From positions 1 to 38,450 of the IMG/VR virus record IMGVR_UViG_3300025872_000134: a stretch of DNA of 38,450 nt, one strand, 5' to 3'. Position 1 is the first letter of the stretch, and every line of letters begins with the position of its first letter. Positions 37,545 through 38,450 of this stretch are shown piece after piece. This DNA is from a virus. Below the pieces are notes generated by a model. That model saw nothing but the letters and a program-made list of their open reading frames with translations. It ran no database searches and had not been told where the DNA came from. A program made the translations under genes and the position numbers.

Positions 37545-37958
37545 TTAGTCGTATTGTTCGTTGGTGAGCAGGTCTTGGACGTGCTGTGGGAATAAAAGGA
37601 ATCCTCTGGCTGGGTTGTCGCTGTCTGGTGCGAAATCACGCTTGTCTAATAGTGAATAGTTGATGCGAAGATAACGCTTCAATCGTTCTACGTTGATGAG
37701 AACAAACGCATCCGGTGCGAACCTATACGCCCACCATGTAGCAGCAGTGACGTTGATACCAGAGTCTTTCCATTCACCATTACGAGGACGCTGCTGTGTC
37801 TCAACAGCCATCCTGCCGTTACGGTAACGGTCAGCCTTCACCTCGACCGACTGATTATTTACAGCCTGAAAAAAGTCAATGAGGTTTTGTTCACCTTCAT
37901 GTCCGTATTCAAGGTCGGTAGTAAAATCAAACTTGGGGTTGTATCCACCTATTTCCAT
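37545..37958 (-). CDS. PD-(D/E)XK-type nuclease
   Basis: This 137-residue protein has FTTDLEYGHEGEQNLIDFF (E21/E23 region), then SVEVKADRYRNGRMAVET with E39-V-K41, the core of a PD-(D/E)XK nuclease, then SGINVTAATWWAYRF, a pattern of phage nucleases that check for a Trp/Tyr wall. It is about the size of a minimal nuclease domain. It could act in host DNA breakdown or recombination; substrate unknown. Confidence 0.7.
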   Translation of the reverse strand: MEIGGYNPKFDFTTDLEYGHEGEQNLIDFFQAVNNQSVEVKADRYRNGRMAVETQQRPRNGEWKDSGINVTAATWWAYRFAPDAFVLINVERLKRYLRINYSLLDKRDFAPDSDNPARGFLLFPQHVQDLLTNEQYD

Positions 37959-38137
37959 TTGTCACCTTGCTTGTAGTACGGATTGTCTTTGTGGTGGATA
38001 AGAGTTGCGTATCCATCCATGAGGTAGTTGCCCCAGTTGGTGCGCATCCATGTCCACCATTCTTCCCAGTCTTCTATGGTGTAGTCACGGCAGGTCTTGA
38101 ACGTCGCCCCTATTTCTGGGTTACTACCTATTGCCAC
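37949..38137 (-). CDS. Trp-rich hypothetical protein, 62 aa
   Basis: MAIGSNPEIGATFKTCRDYTIEDWEEWWTWMRTNWGNYLMDGYATLIHHKDNPYYKQGDKWK overlaps both neighbours. Helical by pattern, with IEDWEEWW; unusually rich in aromatic residues. Function unknown. Confidence 0.6.
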   Translation of the reverse strand: MAIGSNPEIGATFKTCRDYTIEDWEEWWTWMRTNWGNYLMDGYATLIHHKDNPYYKQGDKWK

Positions 38138-38438
38138 TAGTAAGCCATTCGTAGTTCTGTTGCTTGAACTTCATGCACTGACATTTCTTCTTCGTACATT
38201 TGCTCGCGTGGTACAGGTCATCTGCCATGTATCTCCACTGCTTTAGTTCTTCCCATAGGCGTGTAGCGTCGTCGTTGTTTTCCAGTTCGGTGATGCGGGA
38301 TTGTGCGACGGACAGAACAGCCCGTAGACGCTCTATCTCGTCAGCGGCATCAGTACACATTGGTTCCAAGAGCCACCAATCTTCAATGGTGTTTTCTCTG
38401 TCTTCCCGTAGTCGGGTCACAATGTCGTCAGTCGGCAT
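38124..38438 (-). CDS. Hypothetical coiled-coil protein, 104 aa
   Basis: MPTDDIVTRLREDRENTIEDWW opens the protein; DAADEIERLRAVLSVAQSRITELENNDD is a coiled coil, and SKCTKKKCQCMKF gives a Cys/Lys cluster near the end. The start and coiled coil resemble the cut gene at the left edge (MSDDIV...DEIEHLRND), so they may be paralogues. No ribosome-binding site is visible before the ATG within the window. Confidence 0.65.
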   Translation of the reverse strand: MPTDDIVTRLREDRENTIEDWWLLEPMCTDAADEIERLRAVLSVAQSRITELENNDDATRLWEELKQWRYMADDLYHASKCTKKKCQCMKFKQQNYEWLTSGNR

Positions 38439-38450
38439 CGCCGTACAACT

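Overview
The window looks like most or all of a tailed-phage genome (podovirus-like gene content) that infects an actinobacterium. The phage call rests on a large terminase, a portal, an N4-gp56-type major capsid protein with scaffold, a block of very large internal (ejection) proteins, adaptor and tail proteins, fibres, holin-like proteins and two cell-wall lytic enzymes. The actinobacterial host call rests on a WhiB-type iron-sulfur regulator and several small protein families that I know mainly from actinophages. Perfect matches to the CGAACRNRYGTTCG SOS box and CRP/GlxR-like TGTGA-N6-TCACA boxes fit such a host but are not diagnostic. Habitat (freshwater or marine plankton) is only a guess. 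No integrase, CI-type repressor, DNA or RNA polymerase, helicase, primase or ParA/ParB gene is visible. || Layout: genes run leftward (minus strand) from about 28.85 kb to 1, and again from 38.44 kb down to 35.96 kb. Genes run rightward (plus strand) from 30.34 to 35.90 kb. The two directions diverge from a gene-free region at 28.85-30.34 kb and converge on a strong hairpin terminator at 35.92-35.97 kb. This is what a circular (or circularly permuted) genome with one leftward and one rightward transcription unit would look like. The left-edge gene is cut by the window and the ends do not overlap, so circularity is not proven. || Leftward unit in transcription order: two lysine-rich proteins, terminase, portal, a small linker protein, four internal virion proteins joined by TAATG stop-start overlaps, scaffold, major capsid protein (with terminator hairpins after the ejection block and after the capsid gene), several small conserved genes, a GT4 glycosyltransferase, a collagen-like fibre, a GT2 glycosyltransferase, two small lysine-tailed proteins, adaptor, large tail protein, two fibre-type proteins, a holin candidate, a secreted PA14 surface protein, membrane proteins, an M15 endopeptidase, then a recombination module (YqaJ-type exonuclease, putative annealing protein, RHH protein, Holliday-junction-resolvase-like nuclease). 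Past the edge come a second PD-(D/E)XK nuclease, a secreted lysozyme-like protein, SSB and WhiB. || Rightward unit: at least nineteen small, often acidic genes of mostly unknown function, including a short ArdA-like antirestriction protein. They are served by repeated promoter cassettes. Each cassette has a TGTGA-N6-TCACA box, then a TTGACA-type -35 (mostly 10 bp further on), a -10 usually of the form TACNNT, and a purine-rich AGAAAGGGAAA leader. || The gene-free region is the most unusual part. It holds a clear tRNA-Thr(TGT), a second tRNA-like structure that seems interrupted by a folded insertion, about 430 bases of hairpin-rich sequence, a pyrimidine tract, an A/C-only tract, two SOS-type boxes (a third lies at 32.3 kb), three box-containing promoters, and an exact copy of the bacterial chromosomal parS site (TGTTTCACGTGAAACA) just before the first rightward gene.
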